The notes below the pieces were generated by a model. It was not told the origin of the DNA. It did no database searches and saw only the letters and a program-made list of their open reading frames with translations. From positions 46,994-110,993 of the forward strand of contig NZ_LQQO01000056.1 of the NCBI RefSeq assembly GCF_001619955.1: a stretch of 64,000 nt of DNA. The letters run 5' to 3'. This document shows positions 44,535 to 52,297 of this stretch, piece after piece. A program made the position numbers and the translations under genes. The stretch is from Sphingomonas hankookensis. GTDB taxonomy: Bacteria > Pseudomonadota > Alphaproteobacteria > Sphingomonadales > Sphingomonadaceae. The first letter of the stretch is position 1; each line of letters opens with the position of its first letter.

Positions 44535-46016
44535 TCACCCCTCATCCCGCACGACCCGCGCGACCTCCTCGACCGTGGTCACCCCGGCCCGCACCTTCGC
44601 CACGCCATCATCCAGCAACGCCGGATTATCCACCCGCGCCGCCCGCTCCAGTTCCGCCTCGGCCACGCCGTTATGGATCATCGCCTGCAACCGGTCGTCG
44701 ACCGCGACGACCTCGTACAGCCCGGCACGCCCGCGATAGCCCTCGTGGTGGCACGCCTCGCAGCCGCCCTTGCGCCACAATTTCTTGCCCGGCTTGATCG
44801 CCCCGCCCAGCAGCACGCTGTCCGCCTCGGTCGCGCGATCCTGCCAGCGGCATTCGACGCACAACCGCCGCACCAGCCGCTGCGCGACCAGCCCGACCAG
44901 CATCGGTGCCAGCAGATAGCGTTCGACCCCCATGTCGATCAGCCGCGTGACCGATCCGATCGCGGTGTTGGTGTGCAGCGTCGACAGCACGAAATGCCCG
45001 GTCATCGACGACCGCACCGCCGTCTGCGCCGTTTCCTGATCGCGAATCTCGCCGACCATAATGACGTCGGGGTCCTGCCGCAGGATCGCGCGCAGTCCCC
45101 GCGCAAACGTCATGTCGGTGCGCGGATTGACCTGGGTCTGCGCGATGCCGGCCAGCTCATATTCGATCGGGTCCTCGACCGTCATCACGTTGCGGCGACG
45201 ATCGTTCAGCCGGGTCAGCGCGGTATAGAGCGTCGTCGTCTTGCCCGAACCGGTCGGCCCGGTCACCAGCAGCAACCCGTGCGGCCGTTCGAGCAACCGT
45301 GCGAACACGCTCTCGTCGCGCTCCGACATGCCAAGGCCGGCGAGGTCGAGCATCATACCCCCGCGTTCGAGCAGGCGCAGCACTACCCGCTCGCCATGCT
45401 GCGTCGGCATGGTCGACACGCGGGCGTCGACGTCATGCCCGCCGATGCGCAGCGTCACGCGGCCGTCCTGCGGCGTGCGGCGCTCGGCAATATCGAGCTT
45501 CGCCATGACCTTGATCCGGCTGACCAGCAGCGGGGCGAGCGCGCGGGGCGGCTCGACGATATCGCGCAGCACGCCGTCGATGCGGAAACGGACGACCAGG
45601 CGCTTCTCCTGCGTCTCGACATGCACGTCCGACGCGCCTTCCTTGATCGCCTCCAGCAGCAGCGCATTGATCAGGCGAATGACCGGCGAGTCGTCGCGCG
45701 CGTCGAGCAGGTCGTCGACCGCTGCGGCGCTGTCGGCCAGTGCCGCGAGATCGGTTTCGGCCAGTTCGATGTCGGCGGCGGTCGATGCGCTGCCGCCATA
45801 GCTCGCCTGCAACGCCGCATCGAACGCACCGTCGTCCAGCGCCACGAACGGGATGCCCGGCGCGACCCGCTGCACCTCCAGCATCGCGTCCAGCGTCGCG
45901 TCGGCGCGGTGGACGCATTCCATGCCCGCCTTGCCCAGCCGGATCAGCACGCCGCCCTTGCGCGCATAGCCATAGGGCAGCCGCATCGGTTCGGCATGGA
46001 GCAGCGTGTCGGTCAC
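44535..46016 (-). CDS. gspE: Type II secretion ATPase GspE
   Basis: 493 residues. GTG start at 46016 overlaps the gspM stop (GTGA). Walker A GPTGSGKTTT, Asp box TVEDPIEYEL, Walker B ILRQDPDVIMVGEIRD, His box STLHTN, and the zinc-binding four-Cys loop (LCVEC...GCEAC) typical of GspE. Drives pseudopilus assembly with GspF and GspL. The N-terminal domain is compact. Confidence 0.97.
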   Translation of the reverse strand: MTDTLLHAEPMRLPYGYARKGGVLIRLGKAGMECVHRADATLDAMLEVQRVAPGIPFVALDDGAFDAALQASYGGSASTAADIELAETDLAALADSAAAVDDLLDARDDSPVIRLINALLLEAIKEGASDVHVETQEKRLVVRFRIDGVLRDIVEPPRALAPLLVSRIKVMAKLDIAERRTPQDGRVTLRIGGHDVDARVSTMPTQHGERVVLRLLERGGMMLDLAGLGMSERDESVFARLLERPHGLLLVTGPTGSGKTTTLYTALTRLNDRRRNVMTVEDPIEYELAGIAQTQVNPRTDMTFARGLRAILRQDPDVIMVGEIRDQETAQTAVRSSMTGHFVLSTLHTNTAIGSVTRLIDMGVERYLLAPMLVGLVAQRLVRRLCVECRWQDRATEADSVLLGGAIKPGKKLWRKGGCEACHHEGYRGRAGLYEVVAVDDRLQAMIHNGVAEAELERAARVDNPALLDDGVAKVRAGVTTVEEVARVVRDEG

Positions 46017-46510
46017 GGCTGGAACTCCACGCTCGCATTGACCCGGCCCGACGTCGCGCCGCGTTGCATCGACACCCGCCGCACGCCGATGGTGCTGGTC
46101 GACGCGACCGAACTCAGCCATGTCACCACCGCCGGATAGGGCGAATCGGTCAGCGTCGCAGTGATCGCACCGTTCGCCTCCGCCACGACCGGCTGCAACC
46201 CGGCGGTCGCGGCGGTCGAACTGATGACGGCCTGCGGTGGCCCGGCGGCGATCGTTTGCGGCGCGCTTTCCAGCCGCCCGGCGGCGCGCACCCGCGCCAT
46301 CAGCGTCTCGGCCTGGCGAATATCGGCTCGCGCCTGCGCCCGCGCCGCCTGCACCGGCTTCACCACGCCATAGACCAGCACGACCCCGGCCAGCAGCGCC
46401 GCCAGCGTCCCGACCAGCACCCGCTCGCGCGTCGACAGCCCCTGCCACCAGCTGTCGAAGCGACCCAGCGCCGCCTCGATCCGGGCGTTGCGTTTGAGCA
46501 GCACGATCAT
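46013..46510 (-). CDS. gspM: Type II secretion protein GspM
   Basis: 165 residues: short cytoplasmic start, helix VLVGTLAALLAGVVLVYGVV, coiled segment, and a ferredoxin-like periplasmic domain ending RVNASVEFQP. The sequence WWQGLSTRERVLV before the helix is characteristic of GspM. 4-nt overlaps with gspL upstream and gspE downstream show tight coupling. Confidence 0.92.
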   Translation of the reverse strand: MIVLLKRNARIEAALGRFDSWWQGLSTRERVLVGTLAALLAGVVLVYGVVKPVQAARAQARADIRQAETLMARVRAAGRLESAPQTIAAGPPQAVISSTAATAGLQPVVAEANGAITATLTDSPYPAVVTWLSSVASTSTIGVRRVSMQRGATSGRVNASVEFQP

Positions 46511-47616
46511 GCGCCGCGCGCCACGATGCGCAGCGTTCCGCCGGGGGCCACGACGACCTGCGCCGCGACGCCCGCTGCGGACAGGGCGGCGCGGACCCGG
46601 TCGGCCATGCCGGTTTCGGGCGATTCACAGTCGATGGTCAGCGCATTTCCTTCGAAATTCATGCTCCGCACCACCAGCACCGGCCCGATCGGGCTGAGCG
46701 CCCCGCCGACGCGCGACAGCAAGGGCACGAAGCGGTTGGTGCCGGTCGGGCGCGGCAGCAGGTCGGCGACCCGCACCATGAAATCATCGCCCCCGGTCGG
46801 CACCGCCGGCGCGGTCGTCGCGACCAGCTGCTGCAGCGCGTCGTAACGCCGCTCGGCGATCCGTTGCAGCATCAGCGTATCCGCCACCGCGATCACGCCA
46901 TGCGCCAGCGCTGCCAGCCCAAGGATCATCGCGACCTTGCGCGTCGTGCTCGGCCATGCCGTCCGGCGGCGGGCATAGGCCCCCTGCCGCAAATCGATCG
47001 GCGCCGCCGCGACCCGGTCGGCCAGCGAGGCAAGCGGAAAGGCCGCGCCATCCCCCGCCATCGCTTCGGGCAAGGGATCGCCCGACGCCGCCACCTTCGG
47101 CCGCCCCGCCGCCTCCCATGCCGCCACCAGCATGGTGAGCGGCAGCGCGAATCCGGTGCCGTCGGCGGCGCGGACCAGCGCGCGCCCGGCCGTCACATCG
47201 ACGCTCCACCCCTCGACCGGCACCGGCAGCATCAGCGCATCGGGCACGAACGCCGCCCCGGCGATACCCGCCGCCTCAGCGAACGCGAGCCATTCGGCCA
47301 TCACCCCATGCCGGACCACCGCCACCAGATAGCGCTTGTCGCCGGCCGCATCGCCGAGCGCCAGATGCACCGCGTCGATCGGGTCGGCGATCCGGTCCTC
47401 GATCGCAAAGGGCAACGCCGCCAGCCGTTTCGCCCGGTTGGGCAGCGGCAGGTCGACGGCGAGGAGAAGGACCGATTCGGACGGCACGAGCAAGGTTGTT
47501 GCCGCCACCGTCCCATCGACTAATATGGCTTCGCCGCCCGCGACAGCCCACACGCCGGCGGCCGGACCGGCGGGGGCGGGTTCGATTGTCACAATGGCTT
47601 CATCGTGTGGACGCAT
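46507..47616 (-). CDS. gspL: Type II secretion protein GspL
   Basis: 369 residues. Actin-like cytoplasmic domain (LLLAVDLPLPNRAKRLAALPFAIEDRIAD), helix near residue 230 (MILGLAALAHGVIAVADTL), and a periplasmic domain with LLPRPTGTNRFVPLLSRVGGAL. Links GspE to the inner-membrane platform. Start 47616 chosen over 47634, which would run into gspG. The start is only 10 nt from the divergent gspG start, so each gene's promoter must lie inside the other. Confidence 0.9.
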   Translation of the reverse strand: MRPHDEAIVTIEPAPAGPAAGVWAVAGGEAILVDGTVAATTLLVPSESVLLLAVDLPLPNRAKRLAALPFAIEDRIADPIDAVHLALGDAAGDKRYLVAVVRHGVMAEWLAFAEAAGIAGAAFVPDALMLPVPVEGWSVDVTAGRALVRAADGTGFALPLTMLVAAWEAAGRPKVAASGDPLPEAMAGDGAAFPLASLADRVAAAPIDLRQGAYARRRTAWPSTTRKVAMILGLAALAHGVIAVADTLMLQRIAERRYDALQQLVATTAPAVPTGGDDFMVRVADLLPRPTGTNRFVPLLSRVGGALSPIGPVLVVRSMNFEGNALTIDCESPETGMADRVRAALSAAGVAAQVVVAPGGTLRIVARGA

Positions 47617-47626
47617 TGGGGCGTGG

Positions 47627-48112
47627 ATGCGCATCTTATTCCGAAAGTTTCGTGACACCTTGGCCGCGAACCCCGCCGCCCGCAAGGTTTCTGTCCCCGA
47701 CCGCGAGGCGGGGCTGACATTGGTCGAAATGATCGTCGTGCTGGCGATCATCGCGCTGGTCGCCGCGCTGATCGTGCCCAACGTCATCAACCGCCCCGAT
47801 CAGGCGCGGGTGACGACCGCCGGCACCGACATCAAGTCGATTTCCGCCGCGCTCAAAATGTACCGGCTGGACAATGGCGATTACCCGACGACGACACAGG
47901 GGCTGAAGGCATTGGTCGAGAAACCGACACAGCCGCCCGTCCCCGGCGCCTATCCGCCCGACGGCTATCTGTCGCAGATGCCGCAGGACCCATGGGGCAA
48001 TCCGTACGTCTACGAATCGACCGGCGGGCGCTTTACGATCAAATCGCTCGGCAAGGACGGCAAGCCGGGTGGCGAGGGGCTGGACGCCGATATCGACGGG
48101 ACGACCCGCTGA
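47627..48112 (+). CDS. gspG: Major pseudopilin GspG
   Basis: 161 residues. Prepilin cleavage after Gly in EAG-LTLVEMIVVLAI, with Leu instead of the usual Phe at +1 and Glu at +5. Mature part has the GspG calcium-loop style tail (GLKALVEKPTQPP, LSQMPQDPWGNPYVYESTGG, DGKPGGEGLDADI). With ATG 47627 the leader is about 29 residues, longer than normal; TTG 47660 would shorten it. First gene of the plus-strand half of the T2SS. Confidence 0.95.
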   Translation: MRILFRKFRDTLAANPAARKVSVPDREAGLTLVEMIVVLAIIALVAALIVPNVINRPDQARVTTAGTDIKSISAALKMYRLDNGDYPTTTQGLKALVEKPTQPPVPGAYPPDGYLSQMPQDPWGNPYVYESTGGRFTIKSLGKDGKPGGEGLDADIDGTTR

Positions 48113-48126
48113 GTCAGTCCTTCCTC

Positions 48127-48223
48127 CGTCATTCCCGCGCAGGCGGGAATCCATTGCCGCCGACGCCTGCGATAGAGTCGCACGGTCGGTGTGTATGGCC
48201 CCCCGCCTGCGCGGGCGTGACGG
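48127..48223. repeat. Palindromic repeat at the gspG/gspH junction
   Basis: Arms CGTCATTCCCGCGCAGGCGG and CCCGCCTGCGCGGGCGTGACGG. The right arm contains the GTG that best serves as gspH start. Confidence 0.92.
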
Positions 48224-48672
48224 ACCGTGATTCCGAATCCGGCATGACCCTGATCGAAATGCTGATCGTCCTCGCCATCATCGGCGTAGCGGCGGGGGCG
48301 GTCAGCCTCGGCATCGGCAGTGCCACCCGCGCGCCGAACGTTGAAGCGGAAGCCCGCCGCCTCGCCGTCCGGCTGCAAGCGGCGGCGGACGATGCGATGC
48401 TCGGCGACCAGCTCATCGCGCTGACCACCGACACCCATGGCTATGGCTTCGCCCGGGTCGGCCCGCGCGGGCTGACGCCGATCACCGACGACGCGCTGGC
48501 ATTCCATACCCTGCCAGGCGGCATGGTCATGGCACTCGACACCGCGCCACCGGTGATCCTGGGCGTCGACGGCACCGGGCAACCGCTCGGCGCGACGGTG
48601 ACCGGCGGCGACCAGACTTGGCGGGTGCAGTATGACGGCGTGACCGCCCGCGCCACGAAGGTGACCCCATGA
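48217..48672 (+). CDS. gspH: Minor pseudopilin GspH
   Basis: 151 residues from GTG 48217. The leader VTDRDSESG is 9 residues, cleaved before MTLIEMLIVLAIIG. The mature N-terminal Met instead of Phe is unusual but tolerated. The C-terminal part has the GspH beta-fold (VEAEARRLAVRLQAAADDAMLGDQ). The GTG lies in the right arm of a palindromic repeat, with no clear SD; any start further up would place repeat-encoded residues in the leader. Overlaps gspI by 4 nt. Confidence 0.88.
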   Translation: MTDRDSESGMTLIEMLIVLAIIGVAAGAVSLGIGSATRAPNVEAEARRLAVRLQAAADDAMLGDQLIALTTDTHGYGFARVGPRGLTPITDDALAFHTLPGGMVMALDTAPPVILGVDGTGQPLGATVTGGDQTWRVQYDGVTARATKVTP

Positions 48673-49160
48673 TCCTCCCCGCTCCGCGGGGAGGTGGACC
48701 ATGCGCAGCATGGTGGAGGGGGGTGTCCGCCCGCGTAACCGTCGCGTTGCGCCGCGACGCCCCTCCACCGGCGTGCGGCCGGTCCCCCTCCCCGCGCAGC
48801 GGGGAGGAACCACAAGCCGGCTTTTCTTTGATCGAGGCAATGGTGGCGCTGGCGGTATTGGCGATCGCCACGGTAGGGCTGATCGGCGCGGTCGAGCAGC
48901 ACATCGATTCGACCCGTGGCGTCGAACGGCGCGCGATCGCGATGTGGGTCGCCGAAAACCGGCTGGCCGATCTGGAAGTGGGGACGCCGGAGGCGAATGG
49001 GGAAACGGTGGACATGCTGGGGCGGCAATGGAGCGTGGGCGTGAACCGGACCGCGACCAGCGACCCCGCGCTCGACCGGGTGACGATCACCGTCGCCCCC
49101 GTCGGCGAAGCTGCGCCCATGGCCCGGCTCGACGGCTTCCTGCGCAAGGACGCGGCATGA
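48669..49160 (+). CDS. gspI: Minor pseudopilin GspI with repeat-extended leader
   Basis: 163 residues. ATG 48669 overlaps the gspH stop (ATGA). Prepilin site is Gly51-Phe52 in QAG-FSLIEAMVALAVLAIATVG. The 51-residue leader contains about 45 residues translated from a repeat (48674-48807). Removing 135 nt (48674-48808) would restore a 6-residue leader, MIPQAG. In-frame GTG 48723 or TTG 48744 could give shorter leaders but still begin in the repeat. Mature sequence is normal (VERRAIAMWVAENRLADL). Overlaps gspC by 4 nt. Confidence 0.92.
   Translation: MILPAPRGGGPCAAWWRGVSARVTVALRRDAPPPACGRSPSPRSGEEPQAGFSLIEAMVALAVLAIATVGLIGAVEQHIDSTRGVERRAIAMWVAENRLADLEVGTPEANGETVDMLGRQWSVGVNRTATSDPALDRVTITVAPVGEAAPMARLDGFLRKDAA
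48674..48807. repeat. Palindromic repeat inserted in the 5' end of gspI
   Basis: CCTCCCCGCTCCGCGGGGAG at the left and CCCTCCCCGCGCAGCGGGGA at the right, with inner TGGTGGAGGGG / CCCCTCCACCGG. Core hairpin like that of 29371. Read in frame as part of the GspI leader. Confidence 0.92.
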
Positions 49161-49939
49161 TCGTCGTCGAACGCCTTCGCTTCCGCGAACGCTGGGTCGA
49201 CTGGCTCGCCGCCGCCGCGATCGTGTCGGTCGCCTTCGCGCTCGCCGGCCTCGTCTGGCGGATCGCGGGCCACGCCGATACCGGCGCGATCACCGTGCCT
49301 TCCGAAGCGCGCGCCCGTGCGGTGACGGTCGACAGCGGCCCGGCCATCGCCTGGTCGCCCTTCGGCAGCCCGACCGCCGCCGATGCGACCTCGCCGACCG
49401 GCATTCAGGCGATCCTGAAGGGCGTCGTCTTCGCCCGCCCGGCCGAACTGTCGATCTCGTTCGTGTCGCTCGGCAACGAACCGGCCAAGCCGTACAAGGT
49501 CGGCGACGCGCTGGCTGGCGCGCAGGTGACCGAAATCCGCCGCGACCGCATCATCCTGAACAATGGCGGGCGGCTGGAATATCTCGCCTTCCCCGATCCC
49601 TTCGGTCAGGCGACGCCGACGCCGGGCACCGCCCCCGCGCCTGCGCCCGGACAGCCGCTCGCCCCGCCCGCACCCGCCGCCGCCGCCCCGCCGCCGCCAT
49701 CGGCGCAGGCGGTCCTCTCGCGCCTCAACGCCACGCCGGTCGCGGGCGGCTATGCCATCGGCGCCAACGCCCCGCCGGGCATGCGGCAGGGCGATGTCGT
49801 CCAGTCGGTCAACGGCGCCGCCATGACCGACCCGTCGGCGGTCAATGCGGCCATCGCCAGCGCCGCCGCATCGGGGCAGGCGCAGGTCACCATCCTTCGC
49901 GACGGCAAGCCGATCACCGTCTCCATTCCCATCCGTTAG
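49157..49939 (+). CDS. gspC: Type II secretion protein GspC
   Basis: 260 residues. One membrane helix (WLAAAAIVSVAFALAGLVW), the HR domain (ILKGVVFARPAELSISFVS, YKVGDALAGAQVTEIRRDRIIL), a Pro/Ala-rich linker (about 160-190) and a C-terminal PDZ-like domain (GYAIGANAPPGMRQGDVVQSVNG). Connects the inner platform to the GspD secretin. The gene follows gspI with a 4-nt overlap; its position after gspI rather than at the operon head is unusual. Confidence 0.93.
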   Translation: MIVVERLRFRERWVDWLAAAAIVSVAFALAGLVWRIAGHADTGAITVPSEARARAVTVDSGPAIAWSPFGSPTAADATSPTGIQAILKGVVFARPAELSISFVSLGNEPAKPYKVGDALAGAQVTEIRRDRIILNNGGRLEYLAFPDPFGQATPTPGTAPAPAPGQPLAPPAPAAAAPPPPSAQAVLSRLNATPVAGGYAIGANAPPGMRQGDVVQSVNGAAMTDPSAVNAAIASAAASGQAQVTILRDGKPITVSIPIR

Positions 49940-49949
49940 GGTCTTCCCC

Positions 49950-51998
49950 GTGCGCCACCGCTTCGCCTCCGCCTTCCTCTCCCTCGCGCTCGCCGCAACC
50001 AGCCTGTCGCCGGCTATCGCTCAGACCCAGGCCGCCGACATCGTCGTCAACATGCGCGGCGTGGAGATCGCCGACGTCGCCGATCAGATCAGCCGCATCA
50101 CCGGCCGCACGCTGATCCTCGACCCTAGCGTCAAGGGGCAGGTGACCGTCACCTCCGCCGAACCGCTGTCCCCGGCGGGCGTGTGGGAGCTGTTCCAGTC
50201 GGTGCTGCGCGCCAACGGCTTCGCCGCCGTCCGCTCCGGATCGGCATGGCGCATCATTCCGCAGGCCAATGCGGTGCGCGACGGCGGGGTGCGCACGCGC
50301 GGCGTCGGCGGGCAGGAACTGACCACGCGGATGGTGCGCCTCTCGAACGTCCCCTCGGCCGATGCCGCGCGGATCGTGCGGCCGTTGGTCGCCAGCTTCG
50401 GCAGCGTCGAGCCGCTGACCCAGCCCAATGCGATCGTCGTCACCGACTATGCCGACAATGTCCGCCGGATCGAGGCGCTGGCCCGGTCGCTCGACGGCGG
50501 CGGCGGATCGACCTTCGCCACCATCACGCTGACCAACGGCAACGCCGCCGACATCGCCACCGCGATGCAGGCGGTGCTGGGCGAAGGCGGCGCGCGCGTC
50601 GCGGGCGATCCGCGCAGCAACACCATCCTCGTGCGCGGTACGCCCGCCAGCGTCGCGGAGGCGCGCCGCATCGCCCAGTCGCTCGACGCACGCGGCGGCA
50701 GCGCGACCATGTCGACCCGCGTCTTCCGCCTGAACTTCGCCGATGCCGAAAGCGTGACCGACGTGTTGCGCGGCATTCTCGGCCAGCAGCAGTCGGCGAC
50801 GAATCCGGTCGCGCGCAGCCTCTCGACCGTCAGCCAGCGTAACAATGCCGGGCAGGCGCTGTCGGGCCTGATCGCCAGCGGCGGCACCAATGCCGGCGCG
50901 CTGGCCGGTGCCGCGGGTGGCCTGGGCGCCACCGGGGTTGGCGGCAGCATCAGCACCGTCGGCCAGAATCAGCAGACGACCCCGGCGCAGGGCTTCACCA
51001 CTCCCGACATCACCGTCCAGCCCGCGCCCGACATCAACGCCGTCGTCGTACGCGGCACGCCGACCGCCATCGCCCAGATCGAACGCCTGATCCCCGACCT
51101 CGACGTCCGCCGCCCGCAGGTGCTGATCGAAGCCGCGATCGCGGAGATCACCGGGCAGGACGCCGAACAACTGGCGGTGCAGATCGGTACGGCGGGCGCA
51201 GCACTGACGCAGGTGAGCGGCGCCGGCACATCGTTCGACAATGGCGGCGCATCGCTCGGCCGGATCCTCGGCGTGCTGGGCGTACCCGCCGCCGGCCTAC
51301 TGAGCGGCGGCCTCTCCGCCAATATCGGCATCGGCAACGATTTCTCGATCCTCGTGCAGGCACTCAGCACCTCGACCAAGGCCAATCTCCTTTCGACCCC
51401 GCAAATCACCGTGCTCGACAACAAGCTCGGCGAGTTCGTCGTGGCGCAGGAAGTGCCGTTCGTGACGGGTTCGATCCTGACCGGCAACGGCACCGCCAAC
51501 CCCTACACCACCATCGAACGCAAGGACGTCGGCATTACCCTCCGCGTCCTGCCGCGCATCAATGCCGGCGACACGATCCGGCTGGAGGTGAGCCAAGAAG
51601 CATCCTCTATCGCCCCGACCCAGGTCAGTGGTGCGGCCGACATCATCACCAACAAGCGCTCAGCCAACACCACCGTCCTAGCCGACAATGGCCAGACGAT
51701 CGTGCTCGGCGGCCTGACCAGCGACGATTATCAGCGGCTCCGCAGCCAGGTGCCGATCCTCGGCAGCCTTCCGGTGATCGGCGAACTGTTCAAGGGCCGC
51801 ACCGAAAGCCGCCAGAAGCGCACCCTGTTCGTGTTCCTGAAACCGACCATCCTGCGCGACGGCGCGGATGCGTCGGCAGCGGCGCGCGCGCGCTACGACC
51901 GGCTGCGTCGCGACGAGGTGCTGCAGGGCGACAAGCGCAGCCTGCTCCTTAATCCCCCTGCCCCGCGCCTGACGATGGAAATCGACGGAATTTACTGA
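49950..51998 (+). CDS. gspD: Type II secretion secretin GspD
   Basis: 682 residues. GTG 49950 gives signal peptide RHRFASAFLSLALAATSLSPAIAQ. N0 domain (IVVNMRGVEIADVADQI), repeated N1-N3 KH-like domains separated by a Gly/Thr-rich loop (about 315-365), and the secretin barrel with VPFVTGSILTGNGT, GITLRVLPRIN and the terminal signature VPILGSLPVIGELFKG. Forms the outer-membrane channel. No terminator is evident; a repeat follows. Confidence 0.97.
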   Translation: MRHRFASAFLSLALAATSLSPAIAQTQAADIVVNMRGVEIADVADQISRITGRTLILDPSVKGQVTVTSAEPLSPAGVWELFQSVLRANGFAAVRSGSAWRIIPQANAVRDGGVRTRGVGGQELTTRMVRLSNVPSADAARIVRPLVASFGSVEPLTQPNAIVVTDYADNVRRIEALARSLDGGGGSTFATITLTNGNAADIATAMQAVLGEGGARVAGDPRSNTILVRGTPASVAEARRIAQSLDARGGSATMSTRVFRLNFADAESVTDVLRGILGQQQSATNPVARSLSTVSQRNNAGQALSGLIASGGTNAGALAGAAGGLGATGVGGSISTVGQNQQTTPAQGFTTPDITVQPAPDINAVVVRGTPTAIAQIERLIPDLDVRRPQVLIEAAIAEITGQDAEQLAVQIGTAGAALTQVSGAGTSFDNGGASLGRILGVLGVPAAGLLSGGLSANIGIGNDFSILVQALSTSTKANLLSTPQITVLDNKLGEFVVAQEVPFVTGSILTGNGTANPYTTIERKDVGITLRVLPRINAGDTIRLEVSQEASSIAPTQVSGAADIITNKRSANTTVLADNGQTIVLGGLTSDDYQRLRSQVPILGSLPVIGELFKGRTESRQKRTLFVFLKPTILRDGADASAAARARYDRLRRDEVLQGDKRSLLLNPPAPRLTMEIDGIY

Positions 51999-52017
51999 GC
52001 GGAACCACCGCACCAAC

Positions 52018-52103
52018 CGTCACCTCGGGCTAGACCCGGGGTCCCGCTTCTCCTTCTTCGGCCGCCAAGAAGCGGGACCCCGGATAAATCCGGGCGTTGA
52101 GAC
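52018..52103. repeat. Palindromic repeat, CGTCACCTCGG family
   Basis: CGTCACCTCGGGCTAGACCC with GGTCCCGCTTCTC, and AGAAGCGGGACCCCGGATAA ending CGTTGAGACG. Family of 33867 and 36040. Lies between convergent gspD and phoX. Confidence 0.88.
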
Positions 52104-52241
52104 GCGCCCCCGCCCCCCCGGACTTTCCTACACGCCGCGCCGCTGGCACGATGCATCCCCTGCCCGCGCCCGCACCCAACCAACCAGAACCCGCCCGACG
52201 CGCAAAACGTCACGAGTGTGAACTTAGTGAACTTTGAACGC

Positions 52242-52273
52242 AAAACGGGCGGCGGTCCTCAGACCACCGCCCG
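52242..52273 (-). terminator. Intrinsic terminator of phoX
   Basis: Minus-strand stem CGGGCGGTGGTC / GACCGCCGCCCG followed by TTTTGCG, 25 nt after the phoX stop. An AT-rich patch at 52205-52241 follows. Confidence 0.8.
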
Positions 52274-52297
52274 TCCCGACTGCGCTGGGCAGGTCGG

